Part shown: positions 6,051 through 6,893 of the stretch, one piece after another
Layout of the letters: every line of letters begins with the position of its first letter
How positions within the stretch are numbered: position 1 is the stretch's first letter
NCBI GenBank assembly: GCA_043826085.1
Contig: JBDRQW010000029.1
Span: 1 to 6,893 of the forward strand
From: CAXBYZ01 sp043826085
GTDB lineage: Bacteria > Patescibacteriota > Microgenomatia > UBA1400 > CG1-02-47-37
Direction: 5' to 3'
DNA: 6,893 bases
Made by a program: the position numbers and the translations under genes
Notes under the pieces: model-generated
Database searches by the model: none
Told to the model about the DNA's origin: nothing
Seen by the model: only the letters and a program-made list of their open reading frames with translations

Positions 6051-6842
6051 TTTTAATAATTCGAGAATTTTTATTATTTGTTGTTTGTGGTTTAATCTAC
6101 GGTTATTATACCTCCAAACATACTCTCCAAGAAAGAGGTATAAATATTGTCTTTGAACACCACCTTTAGCGGCTAATTTTCTTTTAAGATATCCCCAAAA
6201 GCCTTCTAAGCCGTTAATATGGATATTGCCTCTAACATATTCATGTTGACTATGATTAACGGTTCTATGGACATAACCTTGTGAGGCTAAACCAGTGTAT
6301 GAATGATAAGTATCGGAGCAAATTTTACTACCAGGTTTTACCTTTTTAATAATAATTGGAATTAAGTCTTTAGCTTTAGTATTGTCTACTAATTCAGCAA
6401 AGACTTTACCAGATCTACAGAGGATACCGAAGATAGGTTGTTTAGTAGTCCCAAAACCTCTTTTTGACTCTTTTCCAAAGATTTCTTTTTCTTTTTTAAG
6501 TTGATTTTTATTCTTATTTTTCTTTTGACCGCCAAGGTAAGTTTCATCCACTTCTACCGTACCGAAGAACTCTTTAGGAACATCAGTAACAAGTACTTGA
6601 CGAATTCTTTTTAGTGCTTGATAGGCTTGATTTTTACCTAATCCCATTTTTCCAGCAATCCATAAACCACTTCTTTCTAAAAGAAACCAACCAATGATAT
6701 TTTTCCACTTTGTTCTATTTAATCTAATACCTTTTACTAACCAAAAAGTAAACTCAAAACCACACTCAGAACAGCGTTTTTTACCCCTTCTAACCCGATA
6801 AAATTTCTTGTTTCCGCAACGAGAGCACTTTTGGATTGACAT
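6039..6842 (-). CDS. IS1595-family transposase (ISXO2-like DDE)
   Basis: This encodes 267 residues and appears full length. The N-terminal zinc ribbon has C6-S-R-C9 and C24-S-E-C27, followed by a helix-turn-helix-like region (about 45-85, 'IAGKMGLGKNQAYQALKRI'). The DDE core is visible: D99 in 'VEVDETYLGG', D177 in 'SDTYHSY' and E213 in 'HINGLEGFWGYLKRKL', with the family's 'YVWRYNNRR' near the C-terminus (241-249). A lysine-rich insert (107-128) between the first catalytic block and 'KQPIFGI' is typical of the group. It catalyses cut-and-paste or related movement of its own element by binding the terminal repeats. ATG at 6842-6840 is the natural start, directly before the MSIQKCSRCG ribbon; no Shine-Dalgarno site precedes it. 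There are no frameshifts and all catalytic residues are present, so the element may be active. Confidence 0.93.
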   Translation of the reverse strand: MSIQKCSRCGNKKFYRVRRGKKRCSECGFEFTFWLVKGIRLNRTKWKNIIGWFLLERSGLWIAGKMGLGKNQAYQALKRIRQVLVTDVPKEFFGTVEVDETYLGGQKKNKNKNQLKKEKEIFGKESKRGFGTTKQPIFGILCRSGKVFAELVDNTKAKDLIPIIIKKVKPGSKICSDTYHSYTGLASQGYVHRTVNHSQHEYVRGNIHINGLEGFWGYLKRKLAAKGGVQRQYLYLFLGEYVWRYNNRRLNHKQQIIKILELLKSSG

Positions 6843-6851
6843 AACAATCTA

Positions 6852-6880
6852 ATCTTAACATTTCTTGTGGCTGTTTTGAA
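6852..6880 (-). promoter_or_regulatory. putative transposase promoter inside the IS end
   Basis: On the minus strand TTCAAA (6880-6875) and TAAGAT (6857-6852) are spaced by exactly 17 bp; each matches 4 of 6 bases of the -35 and -10 consensus. The predicted transcript would start just before the ATG at 6842, giving a very short leader. The -35 lies within the right inverted repeat, so transposase binding there could repress it. Matches are weak, so this is a suggestion only. Confidence 0.25.
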
Positions 6881-6889
6881 GAATTACCC
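6863..6889. repeat. IS terminal inverted repeat, right end
   Basis: On the plus strand this is TCTTGTGGCT (6863-6872) followed after eight bases by GAATTACCC (6881-6889), the reverse complement of the left end's GGGTAATTC and AGCCAC-AGA blocks. The four bases that follow (TATA) are outside the element. Confidence 0.85.
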
Positions 6890-6893
6890 TATA

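Larger units (their letters stand above)
6024..6889 (-). mobile_element. IS1595-family (ISXO2-like) insertion sequence, complete
   Basis: This is an 866-bp element with an intact transposase and imperfect terminal inverted repeats. Reading inward, both ends start GGGTAATTC, diverge for eight bases (with an AA match inside), then share AGCCAC and, one base later, AGA. Ends beginning GGG, a single DDE transposase with an N-terminal zinc ribbon and this size all fit IS1595. The family makes 8-bp target duplications. The left flank ends TATAAAA and the right flank shows only TATA before the window ends, so a duplication is suggested but not provable. The element sits inside the transketolase N-half gene in the same orientation. 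Its transposase stop is only 15 bp from the element's end with no terminator, so read-through into the downstream genes is plausible. Confidence 0.87.

Noticed and set aside
1..6893. CRISPR arrays, tRNA/rRNA genes, riboswitches
   Set aside because: No regularly spaced repeats, cloverleaf-like segments or long untranslated leaders were seen; almost all the sequence is coding.

Overview
The window is AT-rich, densely packed DNA using the standard bacterial code: TGA is a genuine stop for the upstream membrane gene and for both transketolase halves, which argues against the TGA-to-Gly codes of Gracilibacteria/SR1. Small gaps, 4-bp ATGA overlaps, few Shine-Dalgarno sites, large GT-C-type membrane proteins and a split transketolase resemble an accessory surface-glycan region of a Patescibacteria/CPR genome (Microgenomates-like). 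That assignment is an inference from style, not from a marker gene.

Layout, left to right. (1) At 1-113, minus strand, lies the N-terminal piece of a DegT/DnrJ/EryC1-type sugar aminotransferase that runs off the left edge. (2) 127-1695, minus, encodes a polytopic GT-C-like membrane protein, 13 bp upstream of the aminotransferase. (3) 1694-3487, plus, is a second polytopic GT-C-like protein, divergent from the first with start codons that share two bases. It is the only plus-strand gene. (4) 3525-4418, minus, is a zinc-ribbon-headed SAM methyltransferase. (5) 4415-5335, minus, is the C-terminal half of a split transketolase. (6) 5332-6023, minus, is the N-terminal half of the same enzyme, cut at its 5' end. 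(7) 6024-6889 is a complete IS1595-family (ISXO2-like) insertion sequence with clear terminal inverted repeats and an intact transposase.

The two transketolase halves and the methyltransferase form a tightly coupled transcription unit with ATGA overlaps at both junctions. Together with the aminotransferase and the two membrane proteins they look like part of a pathway that makes a modified sugar and transfers it to a lipid-linked or surface acceptor; the substrate cannot be read from the sequence. The main event is the IS insertion: homology to transketolase continues upstream of the first usable start codon (a TTG at 5916) right up to the IS end, so the insertion separated the first roughly 40-50 codons, including the expected cofactor-binding N-terminus, from the rest. 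The gene is probably inactivated, while the downstream genes could still be transcribed by read-through from the transposase, which points the same way.

Other signals worth attention are an 11-bp motif (ATGATACAATC on the minus strand) at the 5' ends of both the aminotransferase and the first membrane-protein gene, resembling an extended -10 promoter; an 8-bp C tract inside the transketolase C-half; and matching C-terminal tails on the two membrane proteins. No RNA genes, CRISPR arrays or gene-free stretches over 300 bp were seen.
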